This document shows positions 32,833 through 42,368 of a stretch of DNA of 64,000 bases, one piece after another (the stretch's first letter is position 1; every line of letters starts with the position of its first letter). The stretch spans positions 62,001 through 126,000 of the forward strand of contig OAPG01000012.1 of NCBI GenBank assembly GCA_900208305.1, read 5' to 3'. The translations under genes and the position numbers were made by a program. The notes beneath the pieces were generated by a model. That model ran no database searches and was not told where the DNA came from. It was given only the letters and a program-made list of their open reading frames with translations. The DNA is from Melanopsichium pennsylvanicum. Taxonomy: Eukaryota > Basidiomycota > Ustilaginomycetes > Ustilaginales.

Positions 32833-33144
32833 CACCCCAGAACTAGGACAGGCTTGTTTTTCTTTGTATGGCAGCAGCATGGTAAACCAAACAACAAGGA
32901 GCCAAGAGACAGTGCTGTGAACTTGTTGCATCAAGCAGGTAAACCCCATCACCTGTGGATAAATTGGTGGAGATGGTGTATCATCTGGCTGCTTTGGCCA
33001 TGAGGCCATTTAAACTGGCCTTCAAGTTATTGCATGCAAGTGCCTTGCAAGCATACCAATAGCATCAGCATTGCTGTCTTGCTGTCACAGACATCTTGTG
33101 CTTCTGTCCTTACAGGATCAGGCAGTTGCAATGCAGTGTGTATG
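32833..33144. repeat. 312-bp direct repeat, copy 1
   Basis: It begins CACCCCAGAACTAGG and ends GTGTGTATG. It matches 33351-33662 over the same length with about eight substitutions, most of them transitions. It lies inside the CpG desert. The ends are not TG...CA, so it is not an obvious LTR pair. Confidence 0.85.
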
Positions 33145-33350
33145 TCTCTCAACTCTCTGATTGTGTAACCAAACATTGACATGAAATGATCATTGTCCAT
33201 CGTACTCCATGGGCCTAAGCTGAGTTGGCAAGCTCCATGTGGCAGTGGCAACAACTGCAAGGAGAAGCATATGGCATGGTGTTACAGGAAAATGCAAGAT
33301 TGGCAGTAAACACGCCTTGCTGCCTGTCTCAATATGGATCGGCGGTCAGG

Positions 33351-33662
33351 CACCCCAGAACTAGGACAGGCTTGTTTTCCTTTGTATGGCAGCAGCATGG
33401 TAATCCAAACAACAAGGAGCCAAGAGACAGTGCTGTGAGCTTGTTGCATCAAGCAGGTAAACCCCATCACCTGTGGATAAATTGGTGGAGATGGTGTATC
33501 ATCTGGCTGCTTTGCCCATGAGGCCATCCAAACTGGCCTTCAAGTTTTTGCATGCAAGTGCCTTGCAAGCATACCAATAGCATCAGCATTGCTGTCCTGC
33601 TGTCACAGACATCTTGTGCTTCTGTCCTTACAGGATCAGGCAGTTGCAATGCAGTGTGTATG
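33351..33662. repeat. 312-bp direct repeat, copy 2
   Basis: Second copy of the repeat at 32833-33144, in the same orientation and 206 bases downstream of its end. Roughly 97 percent identity by eye suggests a duplication, or recombination between repeats, after most CpG loss had occurred. Confidence 0.85.
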
Positions 33663-34013
33663 AAGACCTTCTTAAAGGTGACCTTTGATTTCTTACAATG
33701 ATGCTAGCATTGAATATGACTTTAGAGATCAACAATACAATTTTGTAAGTGAGCAAGCAAGTCACATTAGAGTGCAAGAGGAATACAATTTTCCTCTAGA
33801 AGATAAATAATTACTAAGCATTGTTTTGTCTCTTTGAAAAAGCAATATCTCACACTCAAATGTGAAAACTGCACACCAACATAGAGCATGACATTATTGT
33901 GCAAAATGATCACACAAATCTCCACACACAACAAGACCCCTTTTGCCAACTTAAGAGTAGTTGTTATTGCTCTTTCTGTTGCCATTAGTGCAACATCATC
34001 CTTTTACAATTTT

Positions 34014-36950
34014 TCACTTCTTCTTAGCCACACCTTTCCCCTTACCCTTACCCTTATTTGCCCCCACACGTGTCCCAGCCTTTGGCCTCTTAACCAACTT
34101 ATCTTTACTCAAATCATCCACATCATCTTTATCCTTATCTTCTTCATCAAATTCCTCCTCCTTGACCTCCTCTTCCTCCACCACATCCTCCAAATCCGGC
34201 ACCTCACCCTTAACAACCTTGACCTTGGCGCCAGCCAAATCGGTAACCTTATGAAACGCAATTGGATGATTTGTCGCATTATACTTCCTGGTGAAACTAG
34301 CCTTGACCGAACTCGGAACACTCTTCATCACCACCTCGGCATTGTTGGGCTCCAATCCTAGCTCCAAGATACCTTCGCGATCTTCAATGCCCAGATAGTA
34401 GTCGTCCATAAGCTGAATCACCTCTTCCACCCCTTCGGCACCGTTTCGTACCATCGGCTGGATGACCATCGGCCACATACTCGGCAAATAGTGTTGGCGA
34501 AGATCGTGCCGAGATCCGGAACATACGAGTCGCATCTTGGCCTGCAGGTCAATAACGACCCGCGTGAGACGTTGCTGTTTGCTGTTCTGTCCAAGCCAAG
34601 CAGGGAAGGAAGGGAATCCGCCTTCAGTACCACCATAGATGTACGAACAAGGCCTCACAGTGGACGCAATCGCATGGAGTGGCATCAGCGACCAGTGCTG
34701 TTCTCCGCCGTGGATCATTCGGTCGACCACATCTCCGTCGCTAATGCTCTCGGCTGACTTCCTCAAGAGTTCCATGTGTTTGAGTTGCTGTCTCGCGCCA
34801 CTTTCACGCGACGCGAGCACTGGCTTCGCCTTGACGTAGTTTTCCGCGACCATGAGCGGCACAAACGAGTGATCTTGGAAGTACAGATCCGCCTTATCGT
34901 TCAAAGTCTTCTTGGATGTAGCATTGAACATGCCGGGAGCGGTGAGCTCTGAGTAGAGTGAGAAGGGCGTGTGAAGACCGGGCTTGGCATTTTCCGCACC
35001 GAGCGATTTGGACTGATCAAAATCCATCGTGTCGTTGCTCAACTTCCAGGTGGAGAGCATGTTGATGACGGATCGAATGTCGCTTTGCGCCGCCTCAATG
35101 AGTTGTGCCATGACTTCGCCCGGGATCTTGAGCTTCTCCTTGAACGCAATAGACAGCATGCGCGACTTGACTTGGTTAGCGTCTGGTTTGCGAAAGCCGA
35201 GATTGTAAGTGGTATGCTCAAAGGGGCGCATCTTTTGATTGCGACGGTCGTTGCAGATGCAAATGATAGGCACCTTGGTCTTCTTGATGAGAGCATTGAT
35301 GGCGCCCACTCCACCACGGTCACCGCCAGACATTCCGTCGACTTCATCCATGATGAGAACGGTTCGGTCGTGAATGCGCGGTACATCGCTCGAGGAAGGA
35401 TTGGCGATGGTGCTGTACCAGCCATCGAGGGACTTGTTGTTGATGGTGTCCTGCAACATGGACTCGATGACCTTTTTGCCTCTCGTGTCACTAGCGTTGA
35501 ACTCGAGAGGCGAGTAGCCTTCCATCTTGGCAACCAGGTGGGCCGAGGTTGTCTTGCCGATACCTGGAGGACCTGAAATTAAAACGGCACGGTACACATT
35601 CATGCCGGTGGGACCGGGTTTCTTAAAGTTGCTTCGGTAGGAGCTGGGCCATGCTTTAAGCCAGCCAGCCAGCTTCTCCACCGCCGCCTTGTTGCCCACC
35701 AGATCCTTCATCTGAGTTGGTGCGTACTTTGTGGTCCAGAGCTGATTTGCAAAGTCGACAGCATCGGTCTTGGCATGCTTTGGCGGACCCATGCTCCTTG
35801 CAACTTCCTTGATCTTTTCTTCCTCTGCTTTGATCTTTTGCTTCGCCTTTTCATCAAGTTCGCCTGCGCTCCGTGTGCGAATCATGTCCAAAAAGGCGTC
35901 TTCATCGAGCGTGGGGATCTTGTTCTTAGTGATGGACTCGAGCTTCTTTGGTCCGGCGCCTTCTCCGAGCACGACGAAGGACGTTTTGGACGAAGGCGCA
36001 GAGGTGATTCGTGCACCGTACCGTTTTGCAAGATCGGTAGCTTCGTCACGGCTGATGGAGGAAAGCTCGCCGGTAAAGACGAGGGTGAGACCGGCAAGAC
36101 AGTTGGGTTTGCCTTGGGGTATTTCCTTGGAGCCGGGAGCAGATGGGCCTGCAGCACGACGAGCGGCCATGTCTCTCCAATTCGGCTTCTTGTCCGATGC
36201 GGGAGCCGGCGCAGCAGGTTCAGGTTCAGATCGGGGTGTGTCTTTTTTGGCTGGAGCCGGTTTGGCAAGAGCAGCTCTCTTGTTGCCGTTGGTGGTTGAC
36301 TTTTTGGGAGGTGGGAAGTTTTCAAAGTCGTCGTCGTCATCATCATCATCGCTGTCGTCGAATTTGATTGGCTTGGCATTGACGGCAGCGCGGCGAGTTG
36401 GCTGAGCGGTAGCGCTGGATTTCACTTTCGATGCTGTTGTAGCTAGTCGTTTGGGTGCAGGGGCAAAGTCGTCGTCGTCGTCGTCGTCGTCTTCATCGTC
36501 ATCGTCATCGTCATCGTCATGATCGCCTTTGCCGCCGTCAAATTCGTCATCAGAAAAGTCGTCGATGGCTTTGCGCTTTGCAGGCGTTTTTCTTGGACTC
36601 CTTTTGGCTGATGTGGTGTGATGAGACTTAGGTTTGGCCTTTGTAATGGGCTTTCGGTTATCGTCGTCCGAGTCATCGATCACCATGGGATCCGCTTTTG
36701 TGGCCGTTGCTGTGGCTGAGCGTCGGGCGGGGGAGGTGCCTGTTTTGGATGCAAAGTACTTGGATGACGTGGCAGACACGTCTTTGTTTGAAGATGATGG
36801 TGGCGGTGGTGGTGGTGCTGCTGTGGTGCGTGTGCTTGTACGGGCCTCCTGAGATGATGCGGGGCTGGAAGCGGCGCCTTTACTACCAAAGAAGGTGGAG
36901 AGAGAAGCCTGTCCCTTGGGTAAGGGTTTTGAGGGCGTTTTTGGCGGCAT
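34014..36950 (-). CDS. RFC1: replication factor C subunit 1 (large clamp-loader subunit)
   Basis: Rfc1 is the large subunit of the pentameric clamp loader that opens PCNA and places it on primer-template DNA. The protein is 978 residues; the ATG at 36950 is chosen because the frame upstream has only a GTG. A PIP-like motif (QASLSTFF, residues 14-21) lies at the N-terminus. Acidic and basic low-complexity regions follow, then a BRCT domain (about 277-360, LAGLTLVFTGEL). The AAA+ module has Walker A (SGPPGIGKTT, near 457) and Walker B (LIMDEVDGM, near 533), and is followed by the RFC1 C-terminal domain. The tail is lysine-rich and nuclear-targeting in character. It is divergent from RGP1 and appears intronless and intact. 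Confidence 0.95.
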   Translation of the reverse strand: MPPKTPSKPLPKGQASLSTFFGSKGAASSPASSQEARTSTRTTAAPPPPPPSSSNKDVSATSSKYFASKTGTSPARRSATATATKADPMVIDDSDDDNRKPITKAKPKSHHTTSAKRSPRKTPAKRKAIDDFSDDEFDGGKGDHDDDDDDDDEDDDDDDDDFAPAPKRLATTASKVKSSATAQPTRRAAVNAKPIKFDDSDDDDDDDDFENFPPPKKSTTNGNKRAALAKPAPAKKDTPRSEPEPAAPAPASDKKPNWRDMAARRAAGPSAPGSKEIPQGKPNCLAGLTLVFTGELSSISRDEATDLAKRYGARITSAPSSKTSFVVLGEGAGPKKLESITKNKIPTLDEDAFLDMIRTRSAGELDEKAKQKIKAEEEKIKEVARSMGPPKHAKTDAVDFANQLWTTKYAPTQMKDLVGNKAAVEKLAGWLKAWPSSYRSNFKKPGPTGMNVYRAVLISGPPGIGKTTSAHLVAKMEGYSPLEFNASDTRGKKVIESMLQDTINNKSLDGWYSTIANPSSSDVPRIHDRTVLIMDEVDGMSGGDRGGVGAINALIKKTKVPIICICNDRRNQKMRPFEHTTYNLGFRKPDANQVKSRMLSIAFKEKLKIPGEVMAQLIEAAQSDIRSVINMLSTWKLSNDTMDFDQSKSLGAENAKPGLHTPFSLYSELTAPGMFNATSKKTLNDKADLYFQDHSFVPLMVAENYVKAKPVLASRESGARQQLKHMELLRKSAESISDGDVVDRMIHGGEQHWSLMPLHAIASTVRPCSYIYGGTEGGFPSFPAWLGQNSKQQRLTRVVIDLQAKMRLVCSGSRHDLRQHYLPSMWPMVIQPMVRNGAEGVEEVIQLMDDYYLGIEDREGILELGLEPNNAEVVMKSVPSSVKASFTRKYNATNHPIAFHKVTDLAGAKVKVVKGEVPDLEDVVEEEEVKEEEFDEEDKDKDDVDDLSKDKLVKRPKAGTRVGANKGKGKGKGVAKKK

Positions 36951-37682
36951 TGTGGATGATGCAGGGTTGAAGTTCGGATCCACAAAATATGCTATCCTCC
37001 AAGATTATGGTTGAGAGGAGAGCTATGACATAGGACAAAGTGATAAGAACGAAATGGTATGCAACGAGTTAATGGTGATGAGGTACAAGTTTCGTTTTTT
37101 ATTTAGCTAGACGAAGCACAATCACGACTCGAGCCTCGCACCACGCACCACGCACCACGCAGTCAGATGACAATTACCGATGCTGAGTCGACGCATTCAC
37201 AATTCACATTCGTGATTGTTCCGTAAAACGAATTTGGTTGGATTTTGTGTTACGTTACGGTAGTCACGGTAGTCAACTGTCACATGTGCATCGTGGATGG
37301 CAGCCACACACACACACATAGCGGAGAGCAAAGTGGAGAAAAGAAAGGATAAAATTATTCACCCCCGCCTCTCTATACGCGTCACGCGTTGCTTTGTTGA
37401 ACGCATGCACGGGTCAAGCCAAAACTAACCATACAGTATGTACAGTAGTAAACATTTGACCAAAATCTTAATCTCACACTTTTACGAATTTCTTCGGCGT
37501 ATGGATGCGGTGCTGTCCCGTGCACATGACTGAGGACCCTGAATACCGTAATGTACTGTAATCTGAAGAAGCGTACCATACCACACTCTTGTCTCACTGT
37601 ACCATTCCTTGTTTCAAACTTCGATCCCTTGTTCGTATTCTTCAATCCCACTTTGTACGCTTGCTACCATCGTACGTACGAC
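36951..37682. promoter_or_regulatory. divergent promoter region of RFC1 and RGP1
   Basis: A 732-base interval between two start codons. It holds a CACCACG tandem near 37138-37160, a CA-repeat near 37305, and TACAGTA/TACTGTA heptamers at 37432, 37441 and 37554. No gene is seen. Confidence 0.5.
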
Positions 37683-40271
37683 ATGGCGGATACAACGCGT
37701 CGCCACAACTCTTCTCTCAAGGTCTCAATACGACCCCTCCAATCCTCCTTCTTTGCTGGCGAAGATTTCATCTGCCAAATCACCTTCACAAACACCAACC
37801 CAAAGGTCGCTCATACACAGCCTCTCTCCCAACGCGAATTCCCTCTTTCCCCGACGAAACCCTCGCATATCCATCATGACTCGCATCTTCGACCATCGCT
37901 CCAAGACAAGTCTCATAGGCGTGTCGTTTCGTCGCTCCCAGTTCATTCAAAATCCCGCAGCGTCGACCTGAGAGCCTTGGGCCGCCATGATCAAATCTCA
38001 TCGTCGCCAAGTCTATCTGGCTCCACACGCACACACAACCTGCTGCGTCATCTCAACGGAGAGCTTCTGCCAGAACGACGCAATCTCATAGGCAAGAACA
38101 TGTCCTCGCCATCTGGTTCGCACTTCATTCATCCCTGGTCCGTCTCTTCGAATCTTGGATCTTCCAAGCCCTCGCATCGCTCCACTCAGTCCACCTCCAT
38201 CCCGTATCGAAAAAATCAATTCGATCTAGGACTCGGTCGACCAACGCTGCCCGAATCCACTCCCCCTACATTAGTAGGCGCTATCTCAGAACCGCCTCGT
38301 TTCTCGCCAAACCCACCTTCAAGAATCTCCTCTTTACCCGGCTTAAATACAAACAGAACACTCTCGGCTCCTATCTCGCCAAACCACTCTCACTCACGCA
38401 AAAAGTCTGTCGCACAGGTCCAAGCAGAGGATCTCACCGAAGCTTTCGAACTCGATTCGCCCTCCACAAGTGCACCGCCCACTCCCACAGCCATCGCTTC
38501 ATCCTCATGGAGGATCAACGAGCCCGACGCATCAGCCAGCTTCTACGCGATGGGTCGCAACGATACAATGGAAAGCGTCTTTCGAGAGTCTGTCACCGAT
38601 TGGTCTCAGTCCAGGCGTCGACCAAGTATCGCCAGAAGCCCTGGTCATAGCCCCATCTATCCCTTGCCCGACTCCCTTGCCCCAGGTACAGAAAAAATCC
38701 TCTGGTCCTTTGCACAGATCGGAGGCACAATCGAGATCGACGAGAGTCTCATCAAGCCCTGCGACTTTGAAAACCTCAAAAGACGCCTCGCCTATGGTGA
38801 TCTCACCGGAGCTAGTGCTTCTCCTCACTCTGTACCTGGTACACCCAGAACTCTTGGCGGCGGTGATTTGGGCCAAAGCTCGGACGAAAAGGCGGCTGCG
38901 TCCGGGTGGAGCAGCTACCTAAGGGGTCCATTCGGTGGCCGATCGCGAGAGCATCGTAGGATTGGCTCAACGCTGCAAGACGCGCAAGAGAGGACCTTGC
39001 AGAGTCGCAGCGTACCTACGTTTTCCACGCCTCCGAGTATTGTCGCCGTGGATCTTCTGCTCCTTCCAGGGGAGAGTAAGACTTATCAGTTCAAGCTCAG
39101 GCTACCAATCGATCTCCCACCATCGTACCACGGAAAGGCGATTCGGCTCAAGTACGTCCTCACGCTGGGAACCAACCGATTCGATGTGTACGCTGCTACG
39201 ACTAAAGCACAGACCAGCCGCCTGATCCAGATCCCAATCAGGGTATATAATAATGTCGGAGCATCTGGGTTCAGGCCATTCTTTGACCTGATGAATCCTG
39301 TGATTCTCACCAAAGAGAAGGCAAGCGTTAGTGTGGTTGGCGACCATGACAAAGTAGCCGCCACGGCAACATCAGTAGCATCAACCCCACAAGAGCGTCG
39401 AAGGGCAAAAATTTCGACAAAGGTAACTCCAAAGATCCAAAGGAAGGATTTGCAAGATTTCACCAAGCAGCTTCTCATCAGTAAGCAATCAACGGATGAG
39501 TCGCAATCGCCAATCATTCCCGAATTCGGCATCTCCACCGCTCCCACCCACAGCAGGAACACTTGCAAAGCAGCAGTAGAAGCACTCGCCCGGTCGTCCA
39601 GCAAGGTGTCTTATGATATCTCGAAGGAAGGTAAGGTTGCTGCTGTGCTGACTCTCGTTCGCTCAAGGTACCGTCTCGGCGAAACGATTACGGGAGTGAT
39701 CAACATCAACAATCTCTCAAGCCTTGCTCGAATAGCGAGGATGAGTGCTACCCTCGAAACATTCGAAGAAGTCCAGCCGAGCATTGCCACCCTTCCACCC
39801 GGAAGACTGCAAAGGGCGACGCGAATTGTACACGCAGAGCATCACGAAAGTGTGCTTGATAAGGGAAGGGCCAGCTTCAGCCTGTGCATTCCTAGCGGCG
39901 CCTCGCCCGAGTTCGTTACAAGTGGAGTCAAGTTGAATTGGCTCGTTCGTTTATCTTTCCTCACAGTATCCGCCACAAAAGCAGCGACAGAGAAGAAAGA
40001 GGCGGAGAAAGAAGGAATGAACAAGCTTCTCCCTCCGCCCCATCTTCTGCCTGGATCGTCCGATGGTTTCACAAGGTACCACGTTAGCGTGAGGGCTCTA
40101 GACAATTTGGCAGGGTCAGCGACGGGTAGCAATACAGCGGCCGGGAAAGTGTTGGCCCAATTGGGTTACGCTAAAGAGACCAAGTTGGAGACGGTAGAAT
40201 GCGCAGTCCCGGTCAGCATCCTGCCGAACAGCACCAGTTACAAAGTTGGCGATGCCGAGTTCTATGCCTGA
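37683..40271 (+). CDS. RGP1: Rgp1-like protein (Ric1-Rgp1 exchange factor for Ypt6/Rab6)
   Basis: In yeast, Rgp1 and Ric1 form the Golgi nucleotide-exchange factor for Ypt6. This 862-residue protein starts at the ATG at 37683. The N-terminus (LKVSIRPLQSSFFAGEDFIC) has the arrestin-like beta-strand pattern of Rgp1 proteins. A long S/P-rich insertion follows. Conserved family segments come next: LWSFAQIGGTIEIDESLIKP, the LPPSYHGKAIRLKYVLTLG block, and C-terminal strands such as YRLGETITGVININN. It is larger than yeast Rgp1 mainly because of disordered insertions, as is common in smut proteins. It is convergent with the lipase gene. Confidence 0.82.
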   Translation: MADTTRRHNSSLKVSIRPLQSSFFAGEDFICQITFTNTNPKVAHTQPLSQREFPLSPTKPSHIHHDSHLRPSLQDKSHRRVVSSLPVHSKSRSVDLRALGRHDQISSSPSLSGSTRTHNLLRHLNGELLPERRNLIGKNMSSPSGSHFIHPWSVSSNLGSSKPSHRSTQSTSIPYRKNQFDLGLGRPTLPESTPPTLVGAISEPPRFSPNPPSRISSLPGLNTNRTLSAPISPNHSHSRKKSVAQVQAEDLTEAFELDSPSTSAPPTPTAIASSSWRINEPDASASFYAMGRNDTMESVFRESVTDWSQSRRRPSIARSPGHSPIYPLPDSLAPGTEKILWSFAQIGGTIEIDESLIKPCDFENLKRRLAYGDLTGASASPHSVPGTPRTLGGGDLGQSSDEKAAASGWSSYLRGPFGGRSREHRRIGSTLQDAQERTLQSRSVPTFSTPPSIVAVDLLLLPGESKTYQFKLRLPIDLPPSYHGKAIRLKYVLTLGTNRFDVYAATTKAQTSRLIQIPIRVYNNVGASGFRPFFDLMNPVILTKEKASVSVVGDHDKVAATATSVASTPQERRRAKISTKVTPKIQRKDLQDFTKQLLISKQSTDESQSPIIPEFGISTAPTHSRNTCKAAVEALARSSSKVSYDISKEGKVAAVLTLVRSRYRLGETITGVININNLSSLARIARMSATLETFEEVQPSIATLPPGRLQRATRIVHAEHHESVLDKGRASFSLCIPSGASPEFVTSGVKLNWLVRLSFLTVSATKAATEKKEAEKEGMNKLLPPPHLLPGSSDGFTRYHVSVRALDNLAGSATGSNTAAGKVLAQLGYAKETKLETVECAVPVSILPNSTSYKVGDAEFYA

Positions 40272-40706
40272 CTTGACGAACAACCCATGATAAATTCGGG
40301 ATGAAATGCTGAATCAGAAGAAGTATCCACCGGATCTGCAAAGTCTGTGTGAGAAGAGTTTTGGGAAGCTCGGGAATGTTGTGCTGTGGTCCGACATCCT
40401 TCACGCAGCCTGGGATGGGAGAACAAGTTTACACCGTCTGGAAATCAGGGAAGATCAACATTCGTCTAGAGTTCAGAGGCATCGAAAACAGATCAGACTG
40501 AAATCAATTACTTAATGAGCGAAAGAGTGGGCACGACTGGAAATGAGTGGCGAGTTTAGTACAACAACAAGGATATATCTGATGAGATGATAGAAGGGAG
40601 CCATCGCTGGCTACAGCAGTGAGATTCTGGCAGAATTAGAGACACGAGAGAAAGGCGATGAAGGAAGAAAAAAGAAAAGAGACCGTACTTTGACGAGCAT
40701 CAATGC
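40272..40706. other. intergenic region between convergent RGP1 and the lipase gene
   Basis: Holds the 3' ends of both genes. No other feature was recognised. Confidence 0.5.
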
Positions 40707-42368
40707 TTAGTAGCGACCGCCTCGCTCAGACATCTCAGGAGCCATCTCCTCGGGATCGATCGTCTGGAGGATGGTATCCTTAATGCCGGGGAAGACGGTT
40801 CGGAACGCGTCGACTCCAAAGATCATGTCGAGATGCTCGTAGTTCTGCAACTCGACAGTATGGATCATCTCGACATTCCTCTCGTACCTCTGAATGCGCT
40901 GAACCAGCGGTTTGCCGAGGACGAGGTAGTCAATGTCACCATAAAAGATCGAGTGAGGAGGGAAGGTACGAGGGAACCAAGGCTCCGTGATGCGGGGATC
41001 AAAGATGCAGCCACGGTGGGAGAAACCGGACATGTACCAGTAGAGGAGTTCGGAGGAGGTGGGGACGGGCACTGTCCTGAAAATCTTGGGTTTCTGGCGC
41101 GAGACCCAGTTGTGGTCATGGAAGCCAAAGAGGAAAGCAAAGATGACGTAGGCAATGTGGCCGAACCAAAAGGTGGGCAAGAACTCCTGAGCAATGCCAA
41201 TGGCGGGCATGAATTCGCGCACGCCAAAGACGAGACCCCACCACTTGCGCGAGCGGAATTGACGAAGAAGTGAAAAGGGAAACTTTCGCAAGACGGAGCC
41301 GGCGTAGACCGAAGGGCCGAGAGCGACGAAGCAGCTAAGCTTGTTGCCAATCTCGGGGCAGATACCGGGACTGAGGGCGAGGTACATGGAGCCGGAACCT
41401 TGCGAGTGACCAACGTACGCCAACCGAGGGTGATCAGTAGCGGCAGTAATGTAGTCGACAACATCACGGAGATCAAAAGCAAGTTCCTTGAGACCCCAAG
41501 CCCAGAAGCGAGGATCAGAGCGGGTGTATTCGGTGTGTCCGGCCTTGAAATTGGACCGAATGTTGGTGATCCAGACATCGAAGCCTTGATCGACGAGCCA
41601 GAAAGCCATGGATCTCTCCTCGCTGACGATAAAATGGGACGAGTTGCAGAGAATACCGTGTTGAAGAACGACTGGGTAACCAACGCTGCCACCACGACGC
41701 GGGTCGGAGATACGATGAGCCTTGAGGATCCAGCCACCCTCGGTGACGATCTCATGCTCGTCGCACTGGTAGCCCCAGAATTCGGCGTAATAAGCGGGTC
41801 GACCGGAACCACGCTCGCCAGTGATTCTGCGCTCGTACTCGCGGTCAGTTTTTGCCTTGGGAGGAGACTTTTTGAAAGGGTTAAAGTAAGCGAAGTAGGC
41901 TGCAAAGATGACGGTGCTGAGAGAGGTGGTGCTGGCTAGAAAGGAGAGAGCCTGGCGGAAATTGAGTCGCAGGCGTTGGAAAGAGCCGTAATTGCCGTAG
42001 TCTGCGACGACATGGTCAAAGAAGGGCATCTCAAGAGGAGCCTCTGCTTGGTAGTTGGGGAAAGTGGGGTCGAAGAAAGGTTGCTCGTCGCGATGAGGGT
42101 AGTCGCCGCGCTGACCGGGATCCCTCATGACCTCGACACGAGGAGGACGGGAGGGTTGCACTTGACGTGCGTCGAACTCGTCGGAAGCATCCTCGTAAGG
42201 ACCCTCACTGGCTTCGGAACGACGTGTGGGACGGGCTTCTGCATCGCTCTCAACGTCATGGGCTTCGAAAGGGTTGGCATCTCTGCGTGCGGGGCCTTCT
42301 CTACTGGTGTCGGAGGCAAGACCGGATTCGCGGCGACGCCTGCTGTAATCGATGAAGCCGGACGCCAT
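40707..42368 (-). CDS. steryl ester hydrolase-like acid lipase (Yeh/Tgl1 family)
   Basis: A 553-residue membrane-anchored lipase that would hydrolyse steryl esters to sterol and fatty acid at lipid droplets or the plasma membrane. A polar N-terminus of about 140 residues precedes one membrane segment (about 141-162). The alpha/beta hydrolase domain follows. It has the acid-lipase entry motif (FWGYQCDEHEIVTEGGW), the oxyanion HG (VLQHGIL), the nucleophile GHSQG (Ser near 322) and the catalytic His in NYEHLDM (near 512). The W-A-W-G...DLRDVVDYI segment is typical of the family. Whether it corresponds to Yeh1, Yeh2 or Tgl1 cannot be decided by eye. Confidence 0.88.
   Translation of the reverse strand: MASGFIDYSRRRRESGLASDTSREGPARRDANPFEAHDVESDAEARPTRRSEASEGPYEDASDEFDARQVQPSRPPRVEVMRDPGQRGDYPHRDEQPFFDPTFPNYQAEAPLEMPFFDHVVADYGNYGSFQRLRLNFRQALSFLASTTSLSTVIFAAYFAYFNPFKKSPPKAKTDREYERRITGERGSGRPAYYAEFWGYQCDEHEIVTEGGWILKAHRISDPRRGGSVGYPVVLQHGILCNSSHFIVSEERSMAFWLVDQGFDVWITNIRSNFKAGHTEYTRSDPRFWAWGLKELAFDLRDVVDYITAATDHPRLAYVGHSQGSGSMYLALSPGICPEIGNKLSCFVALGPSVYAGSVLRKFPFSLLRQFRSRKWWGLVFGVREFMPAIGIAQEFLPTFWFGHIAYVIFAFLFGFHDHNWVSRQKPKIFRTVPVPTSSELLYWYMSGFSHRGCIFDPRITEPWFPRTFPPHSIFYGDIDYLVLGKPLVQRIQRYERNVEMIHTVELQNYEHLDMIFGVDAFRTVFPGIKDTILQTIDPEEMAPEMSERGGRY

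Larger units (their letters stand above)
30541..34013. repeat. 3.5-kb CpG desert of decayed mobile elements
   Basis: I count about nine CpG dinucleotides in roughly 3470 bases, while the moderate GC content would predict well over one hundred. TG and CA are in excess. All ORFs are short. One (31124-31321) looks like a decayed Myb/SANT-like domain, and a 312-bp direct repeat is present. The right border coincides with the stop codon of RFC1. This is the signature of repeats mutated at CpG sites over a long time. Confidence 0.8.

Noticed and set aside
32833..33662. The 312-bp direct repeats as LTRs of a small retrotransposon
   Set aside because: The ends are not TG...CA, no target duplication is seen, and the 206 bases between copies contain nothing element-like.
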